Counted from the stretch's first letter, positions 8,379-17,411 are shown. The stretch: 64,000 bases of DNA from Desertivirga xinjiangensis (GCF_024436435.1 NZ_JAFMZP010000010.1:1-64000); one strand, 5' to 3'. The notes: generated from the sequence alone by a model not told the origin. Numbers and translations are program-made.

Positions 8379-10151
8379 ATGAAACTTATTAAATATATAT
8401 ATACTGGATGTATGGTTGGCGTTTTAATTTCCGGACTAAATGGCTGCCGAAAATTAGAGGAATATAATCCATCAGGTGCTACTGCAGATGCTGCCTGGAG
8501 TACTCCGGACGGCTTTATTACTCTTGTAAATGCGGCGTATTCAGACCAAAGAAACTGGTACAGTAAAGAAGACGGCATTTTCATGGGTGAAAGCGGAACA
8601 GACCTTTGGTTTAACCGCGAGAAGAATGGTTACGCACAACAGCTTACGAAGTATGTCGGACTTAATTCTTTACAGGGTAACCCGGTCAGGGCCACTTGGA
8701 GGGAACTATGGAAAGGTATAAACCTATGTAATGCCGGAATTAATCGGATTGGAGATGCTGGTTTCACGGATATTAATGAACGGAATAAAAGGGAAGGCGA
8801 ATTACGCTTCCTAAGAGCCTTCTATTATTGGCACATTGTAGAAACCTGGGGAGGCGTCATGCTGCGTACTCAGGAGACTAAAGAGCCTGAGTTGACTGCT
8901 ACCAGGAGTTCGGTGAACGATTTTTATAATTTAATTATATCTGACCTTGAGTTTGCTGCAGCTAATCTTCCAACCCAACAACAATGGGGACTTGAATACA
9001 GCCGCGCCAGCAAAAAATCTGCATTGGGATTTTTAGCGAGAGCCCTACTGTCAAGGGCTTATTACTCTTTAGCTGCTGGAAATACAACTGAGGCTAACGG
9101 TTTTTTCAGCCGGGCACGGGATGTGGCTCAAGATGTAATTAACAGAAAACTTGAATTTGGAATCGATTTGCACGCCAATCCTACTGCATTATGGGATTAT
9201 ACTAGTAATGAAAATGGCCACAACATAGAAGCGCTTTACACGATCAGTATCTCCACTAATACCGGTTTAAACATTGAAGACAATGCAAACCGGGTGTTTA
9301 TGACTTTCCAAACGCCTTATACAGGAGACCTAAAACCTGCCCTTCAAGCAAGCCTGGAATATGGGCTGGATAGCGAACGCAGGCTAATGCCGACCTTGCA
9401 GTTATTGGATTACTTTGATGAAACTAAGGACGCCAGGTATCAGGCATCATTTCAGGAGATATGGATTGCCAACTCAACTGACCCGTTTCAGTGGACGCCC
9501 GCAAACATATCTAAGTTTCAGAAAAATCCGGTTCTTACAGGAAGTGTGATACGTCCAGGTATTGATACAGCCTTGTACATCACCAAAAAAAGAATAACCA
9601 ATGAAGCTTTCCGTCCTTACATTGTAATTGACCGTGACAGCATCTATGATGCCGAAGGCAAAATCAGAGCAGGAACGAGGGATTATGTAACGTTGAAAAA
9701 GTTTATGGACCCTGGCCGTGCAGCAGCTAATTCCAGAGTTGGTACAAGGGATATAATCGTGATGCGTTTGGCTGAAATGTATATGATCATTGCCGAAGCA
9801 GAATTTCAATTAGGTAATTCAGATCGGGCAGCAACGGCGATAAATGTTCTAAGAACCCGTGCGGCATTGCCAGGAAAAACTGCAGACATGCAGGTCTCGG
9901 CGGGTGATATAACAACTAATTTTATATTGGAAGAACGTGCAAGAGAGTTTTGCGGCGAATATATGCGTTGGTTTGACCTAAAGCGTATGTTGTATGGCAA
10001 CAATGGACAAGAATTTGTAAATTTTATTAAAGAGCGAAATCCTGACATTGTAGACGTTCAAAATTTCCACCGTCTGAGACCTATCCGTCAGGAAGAGCTT
10101 AATGCTTTGCTTAATGGAGTAGAGTTCGGGAATAACCCCGGTTATAACTAA
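8379..10151 (+). CDS. SusD/RagB-family surface lipoprotein
   Basis: A 590-residue substrate-binding lipoprotein. The signal peptide ends in the lipobox LNGC with Cys at residue 23. The SusD TPR-like helical core is recognised by REGELRFLRAFYYWHIVETW (about 137-156), and the C-terminal RagB/SusD region by MRLAEMYMIIAEAEFQLG and ILEERAREFCGEYMRWFDL. It forms the lid on the SusC barrel and binds ligand at the cell surface. It lies 42 bases behind susC, and a strong hairpin terminator follows. It is probably the last gene of the sigma-FecR-SusC-SusD locus. Confidence 0.95.
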   Translation: MKLIKYIYTGCMVGVLISGLNGCRKLEEYNPSGATADAAWSTPDGFITLVNAAYSDQRNWYSKEDGIFMGESGTDLWFNREKNGYAQQLTKYVGLNSLQGNPVRATWRELWKGINLCNAGINRIGDAGFTDINERNKREGELRFLRAFYYWHIVETWGGVMLRTQETKEPELTATRSSVNDFYNLIISDLEFAAANLPTQQQWGLEYSRASKKSALGFLARALLSRAYYSLAAGNTTEANGFFSRARDVAQDVINRKLEFGIDLHANPTALWDYTSNENGHNIEALYTISISTNTGLNIEDNANRVFMTFQTPYTGDLKPALQASLEYGLDSERRLMPTLQLLDYFDETKDARYQASFQEIWIANSTDPFQWTPANISKFQKNPVLTGSVIRPGIDTALYITKKRITNEAFRPYIVIDRDSIYDAEGKIRAGTRDYVTLKKFMDPGRAAANSRVGTRDIIVMRLAEMYMIIAEAEFQLGNSDRAATAINVLRTRAALPGKTADMQVSAGDITTNFILEERAREFCGEYMRWFDLKRMLYGNNGQEFVNFIKERNPDIVDVQNFHRLRPIRQEELNALLNGVEFGNNPGYN

Positions 10152-10180
10152 TACAAAAATTCAATACTACCTATGTCAAC

Positions 10181-10217
10181 AAAACCGTCTCATATCAACT
10201 ATGAGGCGGTTTTTTAT
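10181..10217 (+). terminator. Rho-independent terminator after susD-like gene
   Basis: The stem AAAACCGTCTCAT pairs with ATGAGGCGGTTTT across a short loop with one wobble position and runs into a T-run (TTTTTTATTT). This is a classic intrinsic terminator closing the SusC/SusD operon. Confidence 0.85.
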
Positions 10218-10329
10218 TTAAACGCCTCACTCTTTGTAAGGAACGGGTGTAAAAGATGAAATTCATCACCTTAAAAATGAACTTCATCAGAAATTCAAGA
10301 GATTGATCGTTTACCTCTCAGGGAAACTC

Positions 10330-10337
10330 TATTTTTG
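10330..10337 (+). promoter_or_regulatory. Candidate -7 promoter element for the LytS-like kinase
   Basis: TATTTTTG matches TAnnTTTG and is followed by only four bases before the ATG at 10342, so the mRNA would begin at or very near the start codon. Confidence 0.45.
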
Positions 10338-10341
10338 AAAT

Positions 10342-11367
10342 ATGGGTCGTATTAAGAACATCGGCACGAAAAATCTTCTAATCTTTTTCGCTTCAACACT
10401 TATTTATGCTTTGTGTCAGATGCTGTTCAGCATTATCCTGATGAAAGAGGATTTATGGAGTAACTTCCATGTTCAACTATCTGCCCATTATGCAGTCATC
10501 TTTACGATGTGTATAGCTGATTATCAATTGTTGCTATTCCTGAATAAGTACTTACCCTATTCGAGGAATATTTTTTACCGAATTATGGCAGGCATTGCAG
10601 GGATAATCGTAATCTGCCTGATATTGTTATGGTTCTTCAATTACATCATATATAATGTGCTTAATATATCTAAAGAAGGGATGCCACCTTTCCTGGTAAA
10701 GTTTGCTTTCGGGATGGCTGCGAATATTCCTATCCTGTTGGTATTCGAACTGATCTACTATTTCCAGTCCGAACAAAAAGCAATTGCCAATTCTGAAAAA
10801 GCGAAACGGGAAGTACTATTATTCCAGCACGAAACATTAAGAGCACAAATAAACCCGCATTTCCTCTTTAATTCACTCAATGTATTATCTTCTTTAATCT
10901 ATATAAATCCAGACAACGCGAATAAGTTCACAAAAGCGCTGTCAAAAACGTATCGGTACGTGCTTTCACTTACCAGGCAGCCGATTGTGTCTGTCGCAGA
11001 AGAATTAGACACCCTGGACTCCTATATATTCCTGATGAGAATGAGGTTTGAAGACTCCTTCTCTCTTACAGTAAGTAAAACTGCTGGCTTCGAAAAGAAT
11101 AAGATTATTCCGCTTACCCTACAGCTGCTGATAGAGAATGCCTTTAAACACAATATCGCAATAGAAGAAGCATTATTGAATATTAAAATTACGATTGACA
11201 GCGATTATATTACGGTCGAAAACAATATTCAACCGTCTAACGATGTGGATAAAAGCGGCATCGGGTTGAAGTACATTACCAAACAGTATAAGTTATATGG
11301 AAAAGATGTCATCATTGAGCACACTGACCAGATGTTTATCGTGAAAATTCCTTATATCAAACCATGA
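10342..11367 (+). CDS. LytS/YehU-type sensor histidine kinase
   Basis: A 341-residue membrane kinase. Four hydrophobic helices span about residues 10-150, with no recognisable extracellular sensor domain. A linker helix leads to the His-kinase motif of the LytS class (AQINPHFLFNSLNVLSSLI; phospho-acceptor His about 173), and an HATPase domain follows (about 245-340, LLIENAFKHN). It should phosphorylate the LytTR regulator encoded next, with which it overlaps by four bases (ATGA). The neighbouring barrel and acyltransferase genes suggest an envelope-related stimulus, but this is inference. Confidence 0.92.
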   Translation: MGRIKNIGTKNLLIFFASTLIYALCQMLFSIILMKEDLWSNFHVQLSAHYAVIFTMCIADYQLLLFLNKYLPYSRNIFYRIMAGIAGIIVICLILLWFFNYIIYNVLNISKEGMPPFLVKFAFGMAANIPILLVFELIYYFQSEQKAIANSEKAKREVLLFQHETLRAQINPHFLFNSLNVLSSLIYINPDNANKFTKALSKTYRYVLSLTRQPIVSVAEELDTLDSYIFLMRMRFEDSFSLTVSKTAGFEKNKIIPLTLQLLIENAFKHNIAIEEALLNIKITIDSDYITVENNIQPSNDVDKSGIGLKYITKQYKLYGKDVIIEHTDQMFIVKIPYIKP

Positions 11368-12119
11368 AGTACCTCATTGTAGAAGATGAACGTTTCGCAT
11401 ACGAAGAACTGAAACGGATGATGAGCAAGTTACGTCCTGGCTACCTGTTGGAAAAGCATACTAAGACAGTCGTCGACACCATCGATTTTTTGAAATCATC
11501 TTCGGTAGATTTAATTCTGTTGGATATCCGCCTTGCCGATGGTAATTGCTTTGAGATATTCCATTATGCAGAGATTACTACACCCGTTATTTTCACTACG
11601 GCCTATGATGAACATGCTGTTAAAGCGTTTAAGCTGAACAGCATCGACTACCTGTTAAAACCATTCGATGAGAAAGAACTTGAGGAAGCATTGCTCAAAT
11701 TCGAAAATCTCTTTCATTATCCTTATAGAAAGAATAACCCACAGAATTTTGGGCAATTTCTATCTCTTAAGACCAAAAATCGATTCCTGATATCGAAAGG
11801 AGAAAATTATCATTACACAGAAACTACAGATGTCGCTCATTTCTATAGCGAGGAGGGAGTCGTTTTTCTTCATACCTTCCATGATAAGCGCTATATCATT
11901 AACTATACGTTAGACCAGTTGGAGCAGCAACTTGATAGTCGTTTGTTTTTTCGTGTTTCGCGTAATTGCATCGGGAATTTAAAAGCTATTGAAAATGTTG
12001 CGAAATACTTCAATAGTCGACTAAAACTTTCTTTTTCACCTGTATGTCCACACGACGTTTTAGTAAGCCGGGTACGGGTTCCAGACTTTTTAAAATGGAT
12101 GGACGGGATCGTGGAATAG
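11364..12119 (+). CDS. LytTR-family response regulator
   Basis: A 251-residue two-component regulator. The receiver domain covers about 1-115, with the acidic pair E7/D8, phospho-acceptor D54 (ILLDIRLADG) and K98 in LLKPFDE. The LytTR DNA-binding domain covers about 140-250 (FFRVSRNCIGNLKAIENVAKY). It is translationally coupled to the kinase upstream. Likely targets include the barrel/acyltransferase pair that starts about 150 bases downstream, but no repeated LytTR operator was identified there. Confidence 0.93.
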   Translation: MKYLIVEDERFAYEELKRMMSKLRPGYLLEKHTKTVVDTIDFLKSSSVDLILLDIRLADGNCFEIFHYAEITTPVIFTTAYDEHAVKAFKLNSIDYLLKPFDEKELEEALLKFENLFHYPYRKNNPQNFGQFLSLKTKNRFLISKGENYHYTETTDVAHFYSEEGVVFLHTFHDKRYIINYTLDQLEQQLDSRLFFRVSRNCIGNLKAIENVAKYFNSRLKLSFSPVCPHDVLVSRVRVPDFLKWMDGIVE

Positions 12120-12272
12120 TTGAATGTTTGGTATTCTGTTGAACCGGGTCAAAAATTCAGTTCATTTTCCTCCACCTGCATTTCATTCAATCGATTCTGA
12201 AGTCGATCGCCTATTGCTTTCGATTGTGTTCTATTCGTCATTCTTTTGCTCGTAAAAAAAAGAATAGACGCA

Positions 12273-13211
12273 ATGAAAAGTCCAAATCACATGAAATTAA
12301 TATTATTATTCTCAGCAACATTGGTAACGCTATTTTACCAGGAAGGAAAGGCACAGGAAATTACGTTCAAGACAGAGCACATTGGAAATTCTGGCTACTA
12401 CTATCTGCCTCCAGGCGAAAAACCTAGGGAAAAAATTGGAGATGGCAAAGGTTCTGCTACGATCTACCAGGGAGCGTTCTCCATGCCGCTATCCATAAAA
12501 ATGAACGATAACAACCGTCCGATAGCCTGGGGAATTGGTCTTGGCGGGGCATACGTTTCGTTGAAAAACCAAAACTTCTCAGACTACATGGTCTCTGAAA
12601 TTATGAATGTGCAGTTAGGAATATATCACCTGCGTCCCTTGAATGACAGATGGTCGATGAAGGCGAGTGTTGGAATGGGCGTATTTACACGCTCTGCGGA
12701 TCTCTCCAAAATCAGCTTTAACAATATGCTCGCAAGCGGCAGCGTCGTTTTTGTCCGCCACCTGAAATCCAATCTGGATATAGGAGGAGGTTTGGCCATA
12801 AACAGCTCTCTAGGTTATCCGATGGTATTTCCCGCTGTTTACCTTAAATGGAAAACCAACGGAAAGTTCGATGTGAATATTGAACTGGTCGACGGCCTGG
12901 ACGTGTCGGCAGGTTATGATTTCAATGACATGTTCAAACTATCCTATGCCATGGAAATGAACGGCCAGGCCGCTTTGCTTAATAAAGACGGCAAGGATGT
13001 GATATTCTCTCATCAGTATATTGTCACCGGCTTTCGTCCGGAAATAAAGTTTGGCGATATAGGATTGTCCCTGACTGGTATGGCGGGATTTAATCTATAC
13101 CGACCTGCTTCTTACAGCGACAGGACGTTGAAAGGCGTTTTTGCTGCCGATAATGATTATTATTTCACCGCTTCTGCATATGCGTCGCTTGGTTTGAAAA
13201 TGAAATTTTAA
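12273..13211 (+). CDS. Outer-membrane beta-barrel protein, DUF6268-like
   Basis: About 312 residues. I chose the ATG at 12273; another in-frame ATG at 12291 starts MKLILLFSATLVTLFY and also gives a good signal peptide, cleaved near GKAQ/E. Upstream extension would need a TTG. The mature protein is a run of alternating amphipathic strands ending LGLKMKF, as expected for an outer-membrane barrel. It resembles the DUF6268 family; transport or enzymatic function is unknown. It is followed after 3 bases by an LpxL-like acyltransferase, suggesting a joint role in outer-membrane lipid homeostasis. Confidence 0.75.
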   Translation: MKSPNHMKLILLFSATLVTLFYQEGKAQEITFKTEHIGNSGYYYLPPGEKPREKIGDGKGSATIYQGAFSMPLSIKMNDNNRPIAWGIGLGGAYVSLKNQNFSDYMVSEIMNVQLGIYHLRPLNDRWSMKASVGMGVFTRSADLSKISFNNMLASGSVVFVRHLKSNLDIGGGLAINSSLGYPMVFPAVYLKWKTNGKFDVNIELVDGLDVSAGYDFNDMFKLSYAMEMNGQAALLNKDGKDVIFSHQYIVTGFRPEIKFGDIGLSLTGMAGFNLYRPASYSDRTLKGVFAADNDYYFTASAYASLGLKMKF

Positions 13212-13214
13212 TCA

Positions 13215-14090
13215 ATGAAAATGAAGCCATTCTTGCAAACTGTAACATATAAAGGTATCTATGTAGTCATCTATGCCCTAAGTTTGCTGCCTATGACGGT
13301 TCTTTATGCAGTTGGATCTTTTGTTTTTTTTCTTAGCTTTTATATGGTTGGATATCGGAAAGAGGTAGTCGTTCAAAATATTACACGCTCTTTTCCGCAG
13401 AAGCGATATGGGGAAATTCATGCTATCATCAAAAAGTTCTACATGTGCTTTTCTGCCTATTTTGCGGAGATTGTAAAGGGGGTATCCGTTCCTGCAGAAG
13501 TACTTGACAAGAAAATAACATTTAAAAATCTAGGACTGATAGACCAGTATATAAACTCTGGTCGAAATGTAATTGCCTGCCTTGGCCATTGTGGTAATTG
13601 GGAGATGCTGAATTTCATGCCATATAAAATGCACCACGATACCTATGCCGTCTACAAATCGTTGAAGTCGCCAACGATGAACAGGTTGATGATCAAACTT
13701 CGTTCACGTTTTGGCATGAAGTTGATTACCGATAGATCGGTGATACGGCATATATTATCTAACCATTTATCCCCTGCTGTTTATCTGTTCCTTGCCGATC
13801 AATGTCCCGGGATAAAAGAGGAAAAATACCGGTTTAATCTTTTGAATCAGGAAACATATGTTTTTTCTGGTATGGAAAAAATTGCCCATAAAAGCCGGTC
13901 GGCTGTCATTTACCTGCATATTTCGCTAGTGTCAAAAGGGAGCTACCAAATTACCTGCCTGCCGGTAAGTTCTAAGGCAGAATCTGCGAATGATGGAGAA
14001 ATTACCCGAAAGTATGTAGAGCTCTTGACAGAAAACATTGAAGAAGAGCCCTATGGTTGGCTATGGACGCATAGAAGGTGGAAGAGATAA
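13215..14090 (+). CDS. LpxL/HtrB-like lysophospholipid or lipid A acyltransferase
   Basis: A 291-residue inner-membrane acyltransferase. An N-terminal hydrophobic anchor (about 13-45) precedes the catalytic HX4E motif in LGHCGNWEML (His about 125, Glu about 130). A second conserved block, ADQCPGIKEEKYRF, and the C-terminal PYGWLWTHRRWKR are typical of the family. It transfers an acyl chain to a glycolipid such as a lipid A precursor, although family members also act on other lipids. It directly follows the barrel gene. Together with the LytS/LytTR pair this looks like an envelope-lipid remodelling unit; the acceptor is unknown. Confidence 0.87.
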   Translation: MKMKPFLQTVTYKGIYVVIYALSLLPMTVLYAVGSFVFFLSFYMVGYRKEVVVQNITRSFPQKRYGEIHAIIKKFYMCFSAYFAEIVKGVSVPAEVLDKKITFKNLGLIDQYINSGRNVIACLGHCGNWEMLNFMPYKMHHDTYAVYKSLKSPTMNRLMIKLRSRFGMKLITDRSVIRHILSNHLSPAVYLFLADQCPGIKEEKYRFNLLNQETYVFSGMEKIAHKSRSAVIYLHISLVSKGSYQITCLPVSSKAESANDGEITRKYVELLTENIEEEPYGWLWTHRRWKR

Positions 14091-14096
14091 AAAACA

Positions 14097-14131
14097 AAAG
14101 ACTGTCCTTTTGAGACAGCCTCCTGTTTTTC
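14097..14131. terminator. Bidirectional terminator between convergent genes
   Basis: The hairpin ACTGTC...GACAG(C) is flanked by A-rich sequence on the left and TGTTTTT on the right. It can therefore end both the acyltransferase transcript (plus) and the endosialidase-chaperone-like gene (minus). Confidence 0.6.
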
Positions 14132-14155
14132 AAAAAACTACTAAAAACTAAAAAA

Positions 14156-14602
14156 TTACTGTGCTACGCTAGCACTACTCTTTAAAGTACGAACTTCTTC
14201 TTTAAGTTTTTCAATTTCAGCTTGCTGCTCCTTAATAGAACTAACTAAAAAGGGAATCAGACTGGTCATATCTACCGTATCAATGGTCACTGTCTTAAAG
14301 GCATTTTTTCCTGCAGGAACCATCTTGTTTTGCGATTTTACAATCCCCGGAATCACTTGCTGAACTTCGCTTGGCTGAAAACCGTATTGCGTACAAGTAG
14401 GAAGTTTCAGCTTCTTGGAATCGGAATTGTAATTAAATGATATGGGTGTTAGCTTTGATAATTGCTCAACTGAGTTAGTAATAGGGCTGGTTGTTTCCAT
14501 CAGCGCTTTGTCGTCGAGTTTTTGTGCGTTTACGTTGTTTGCCAATAAAAACACGGCAACAAATGATAATGCCGCAGTCAATTTCGAATTTACTGTGTTC
14601 AT
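14156..14602 (-). CDS. Secreted protein with S74/endosialidase-chaperone-like (tail fibre) domain
   Basis: A 148-residue exported protein with a signal peptide (1-26, cleavage near NAQ). The core resembles the intramolecular chaperone domain of phage tail spikes (peptidase S74). YGFQPSEVQQVIPGIV corresponds to the GF.AQEV...P motif, and a C-terminal trimeric coiled coil (SIKEQQAEIEKLKEEVRTL) follows. In phage proteins this domain folds the trimer and then cleaves itself off. Here it stands almost alone behind a signal peptide, a form often seen in Bacteroidota surface proteins. There are no phage genes nearby. Confidence 0.75.
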   Translation of the reverse strand: MNTVNSKLTAALSFVAVFLLANNVNAQKLDDKALMETTSPITNSVEQLSKLTPISFNYNSDSKKLKLPTCTQYGFQPSEVQQVIPGIVKSQNKMVPAGKNAFKTVTIDTVDMTSLIPFLVSSIKEQQAEIEKLKEEVRTLKSSASVAQ

Positions 14603-14693
14603 AACTAGAAATTTTGGTTTAAAATATATGTGAACACTTCTCTTTATAAAGAAAAGCGCATAATATCAATAGGATAAATAATCGCGAAATCGA

Positions 14694-15020
14694 TTAAGAA
14701 CGTTTATCGGGCGGAGGTGAGGGTACTGAAGGCTTGTGTAAAGAGTAATCAAGATTACTTGTTACCCGCTTTTTTTGCTGGCCAGCTTCCAGGATTAGAG
14801 AATCAGCAATAAGCTGGAAATCGCATACCCAAAATTCTTTAAGCGTTTTTTCTTTGTTTTCAGATTCCTGGGTAGAACTTTCTGGCTGGTTTAATAACAT
14901 TACAATGTTCTTGCTGCCACTTTGAGAAACTATAAACGAAATCACGGAAACTCCTGTTCTCTCAACTATTGTGAAAAGAAACAGGAAAACGAGCATATGC
15001 TTCACAAATTCCGACTTCAT
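14694..15020 (-). CDS. Hypothetical small membrane-anchored protein
   Basis: A 108-residue protein of unknown function. A hydrophobic N-terminal segment (about 8-35) could be a signal anchor. The rest is polar and ends in a proline-rich PSVPSPPPDKRS tail, a pattern I associate with poorly characterised Bacteroidota membrane proteins. It is on the same strand as the S74-like gene downstream, 91 bases away. A TACTTTTG box about 26 bases upstream of the ATG supports a real gene. Confidence 0.55.
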   Translation of the reverse strand: MKSEFVKHMLVFLFLFTIVERTGVSVISFIVSQSGSKNIVMLLNQPESSTQESENKEKTLKEFWVCDFQLIADSLILEAGQQKKRVTSNLDYSLHKPSVPSPPPDKRS

Positions 15021-15046
15021 TGTTTACATTTGACTGTTAGGTACTG

Positions 15047-15054
15047 CAAAAGTA
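15047..15054 (-). promoter_or_regulatory. Candidate -7 promoter element for the 108-residue protein
   Basis: TACTTTTG on the minus strand fits TAnnTTTG and lies about 26 bases ahead of the ATG at 15020, giving a short 5' leader. Confidence 0.4.
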
Positions 15055-15208
15055 TTTATTGTTTACAACAATGGCGAATTATCTGCGGCTTTTTACTTTT
15101 TAAAGATTAACGGGATTTTTCAATAAATGGTTTGAAACCTAACGCAAGATAGATCGTACAAGAATCCATCCTGACGATTTGTTTGATGATGATTTAAAAT
15201 TGGGGAAT

Positions 15209-15556
15209 ATGCATTTTGGTAAAATAGTTAAAGAAGTGGCGCATGCTCAGGATCTGTCAGCAGCAGAGTTTTCTGCCCTGTTTGGTAATACGGAGCGGGA
15301 GATGTTAGAGTTATATGAACAGGAAGACTGGAAGTCGAGTGATATTAAAACAGCCTCTGTAGCTCTTGAACATAATTTTGGTAAGTATTTGGACAATGCC
15401 CTGCCTTTCGATTTTTTGAATACTCCTTCTTCCATGGATAAAAGCGAATTTTTGTTCACGATAAAATATCCCAAAGGGAAGGAGCAATTGCTAAAAACCT
15501 GGCTGAGTAAGATGGCCATGATTGCCAAGGCAATCGGGCTTGAAATAGGTCGCTAA
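15209..15556 (+). CDS. Putative XRE-like helix-turn-helix protein
   Basis: About 115 residues from the ATG at 15209, which has a GGGGAA stretch just upstream; a TTG at 15179 could extend it by ten residues. The N-terminal part (HFGKIVKEVAHAQDLSAAEFSALFG...) resembles a divergent Cro/C1 helix-turn-helix. The C-terminal half (FLFTIKYPKGKEQLLKTWLSKMA) has no recognised motif. It could be a small transcription regulator, but the recognition helix is weak and DNA binding is unproven. The gene stands alone and is closed by a clear terminator. Confidence 0.6.
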   Translation: MHFGKIVKEVAHAQDLSAAEFSALFGNTEREMLELYEQEDWKSSDIKTASVALEHNFGKYLDNALPFDFLNTPSSMDKSEFLFTIKYPKGKEQLLKTWLSKMAMIAKAIGLEIGR

Positions 15557-15573
15557 ACACGTGTCAGCTGGTT

Positions 15574-15608
15574 AAAGCCGCAACAGGATACCCTGCTACG
15601 GCTTTTTT
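15574..15608 (+). terminator. Rho-independent terminator
   Basis: AAAGCCG pairs with CGGCTTT, with an inner CAGG/CCTG stem, followed by a run of eight T. It closes the helix-turn-helix gene upstream. Confidence 0.8.
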
Positions 15609-15738
15609 TTGTGAATTGTGGTTTTAGGCTCGCAAAGATTCCGCACTATATTCAACCATTTCTGAATACCAGACAGTTTTTCTTATAGTATTTTAACCTG
15701 CTGAGTATCTTTATTTTATATCGTATTATTAAAATGCT

Positions 15739-15882
15739 TATATTTGCGTCATAATCCCGGTTTTTGGTTTTCATCTTCTAACCCTTGATAAAAGCTCATT
15801 TTAATGAGGTGGATATACAAATAACACCCCCTTGTATATATCATTTGGTTGTTAGCATTAATTAATTTAAAATATTTATAAT
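15739..15882 (+). promoter_or_regulatory. Promoter box and long structured 5' leader of the RhlE-type helicase
   Basis: TATATTTG at 15739-15746 fits the -7 consensus and would start an mRNA with a leader of roughly 130 bases. The leader can form two hairpins: CTCAT/ATGAG at 15795-15808, and ATATACAA/TTGTATAT at 15813-15839, the latter about 43 bases before the start codon. Long structured leaders are common on cold-induced RNA helicase genes. Here that role is inference. The rest of the 326-base gap from 15557 holds the upstream terminator and A/T-rich DNA only. Confidence 0.5.
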
Positions 15883-17154
15883 TTGTCTTTTAAGAATTTA
15901 AATCTTATTGAGCCACTTTTGGCGGCACTTAAGACGGAAGGATACGAAAATCCTACACCCATACAGGAGCAGTCGATCCCTGTTATATTACAAAAGAAGG
16001 ATTTACTGGGCTGTGCACAAACAGGTACCGGAAAAACTGCAGCATTTGCCCTTCCAATTTTACAATTGCTTTCTGAAAATGCACGTCCACGCCATGAAAG
16101 GTCTATTGGTGCTCTGATATTGAGTCCCACACGTGAATTGGCGATACAGATCGGAGAAAGTTTCGCTGCATATGGAAAGCACACTGATATTCGTCATCAG
16201 GTTATTTTTGGCGGTGTATCGGCGTTTAATCAGATCAATGAATTAAAAAAAGGAACAGACGTACTAGTTGCTACTCCAGGCAGATTGTTAGACCTCGTAA
16301 ACCAGAAAGTGGTCAATTTACACAGGATACAACTTTTTGTATTAGATGAGGCCGACAGAATGCTGGATATGGGGTTCATCAATGATGTAAAAAAGATTAT
16401 CACAAAGATACCGGTAAAAAGACAGACACTGTTTTTTTCTGCCACCATGCCGAACGAAATTGCCGGTCTGGCAAATTCTATCTTAAATAATCCGGTAAAG
16501 GTAGAAGTAACCCCGGTTTCTTCTACTGCAGAGAAAATAACGCAGGCTGTATATTCCGTGGATAAAAAGGATAAGCCAGCTCTTTTAATTCACTTATTGA
16601 AGGATAAAACCCTGGATACCGTTTTGGTATTTACACGTACCAAACACGGGGCCGACAAACTGGTGAAGTCGTTGCAAAAAGCAAATATTACTGCAGAAGC
16701 CATACATGGAAATAAATCTCAGAATGCCAGGCAAAATGCACTGAATGGCTTCAAAGCCGGCAAACTACGTGTACTGGTCGCTACAGATATCGCTGCTCGC
16801 GGAATTGATGTTGATGAACTTAAGTATGTAATTAACTTTGAGCTACCCAACCAGCCTGAGACGTATGTACACCGCATTGGACGTACAGGAAGAGCCGGAT
16901 TGAGTGGCACTGCATGGTCTTTCTGCGATTGGGAGGAAAAACCATACCTCGCAGATATTAACAAACTTACCGGTCAGTCTATTCCCGTTGTCCAGGATCA
17001 TCCCTATCCTTTGCCTTTAAGGTTCCATCCTGAACCTGTAGTCTCCCAAGGTAAAGCACCAGTTTCAAAGAGGTCCGGGCATTCGGCTAATAGTTCAAAC
17101 GGCAAGAAAAAAGATTATCGCTCACGGCGTCCGGCCAAAACAAATAATGCTTAA
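15883..17154 (+). CDS. rhlE: DEAD-box ATP-dependent RNA helicase, RhlE type
   Basis: A 423-residue DEAD-box helicase. Visible motifs in order are the Q motif (GYENPTPIQ, about 20-28), Walker A (AQTGTGKTA, 46-54), PTRELA, DEAD ([13 protein letters not shown]), SAT and, in the second RecA domain, ARGIDV and HRIGRTGR. A short basic C-terminal tail (about 385-423) could bind RNA. It would remodel rRNA or mRNA structure. The start is a TTG: the family's usual [13 protein letters not shown] begins exactly there and no ATG is nearby. Distinguishing RhlE from related DEAD proteins by eye is not fully certain. Confidence 0.9.
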   Translation: MSFKNLNLIEPLLAALKTEGYENPTPIQEQSIPVILQKKDLLGCAQTGTGKTAAFALPILQLLSENARPRHERSIGALILSPTRELAIQIGESFAAYGKHTDIRHQVIFGGVSAFNQINELKKGTDVLVATPGRLLDLVNQKVVNLHRIQLFVLDEADRMLDMGFINDVKKIITKIPVKRQTLFFSATMPNEIAGLANSILNNPVKVEVTPVSSTAEKITQAVYSVDKKDKPALLIHLLKDKTLDTVLVFTRTKHGADKLVKSLQKANITAEAIHGNKSQNARQNALNGFKAGKLRVLVATDIAARGIDVDELKYVINFELPNQPETYVHRIGRTGRAGLSGTAWSFCDWEEKPYLADINKLTGQSIPVVQDHPYPLPLRFHPEPVVSQGKAPVSKRSGHSANSSNGKKKDYRSRRPAKTNNA

Positions 17155-17186
17155 ATAGGTATATACATTATTATAAACTTATTTAT

Positions 17187-17411
17187 ATGGCTAAAGCGAA
17201 GAAAGAAGAAGGCAGCGGAATCACTGCATATTCGGTTAAAACAAAAACCAAGAATGTACCCATGATTGATCCTGTTATCAATATCAAATCTGGCAGATAC
17301 ATTGCCATTGGTAAAGATAGTGAAGGGAATAATATGTCGGCGATATTGGGTAAAGATAAAGCCGAAGAACATATTAAAGCGGGTCATGCCAAAAAAGGCG
17401 AAGGCTGGTAA
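17187..17411 (+). CDS. Hypothetical small basic protein
   Basis: A 74-residue lysine-rich protein beginning MAKAKKEEGSG and ending HAKKGEGW. I do not recognise a family. The central part (PVINIKSGRYIAIGKDSEGN) may form a small beta-rich fold; there is no signal peptide. It lies 32 bases downstream of the helicase gene and may be co-transcribed with it, before a strong terminator. A nucleic-acid-associated role would fit its charge and neighbour but is only a guess. Confidence 0.6.
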   Translation: MAKAKKEEGSGITAYSVKTKTKNVPMIDPVINIKSGRYIAIGKDSEGNNMSAILGKDKAEEHIKAGHAKKGEGW

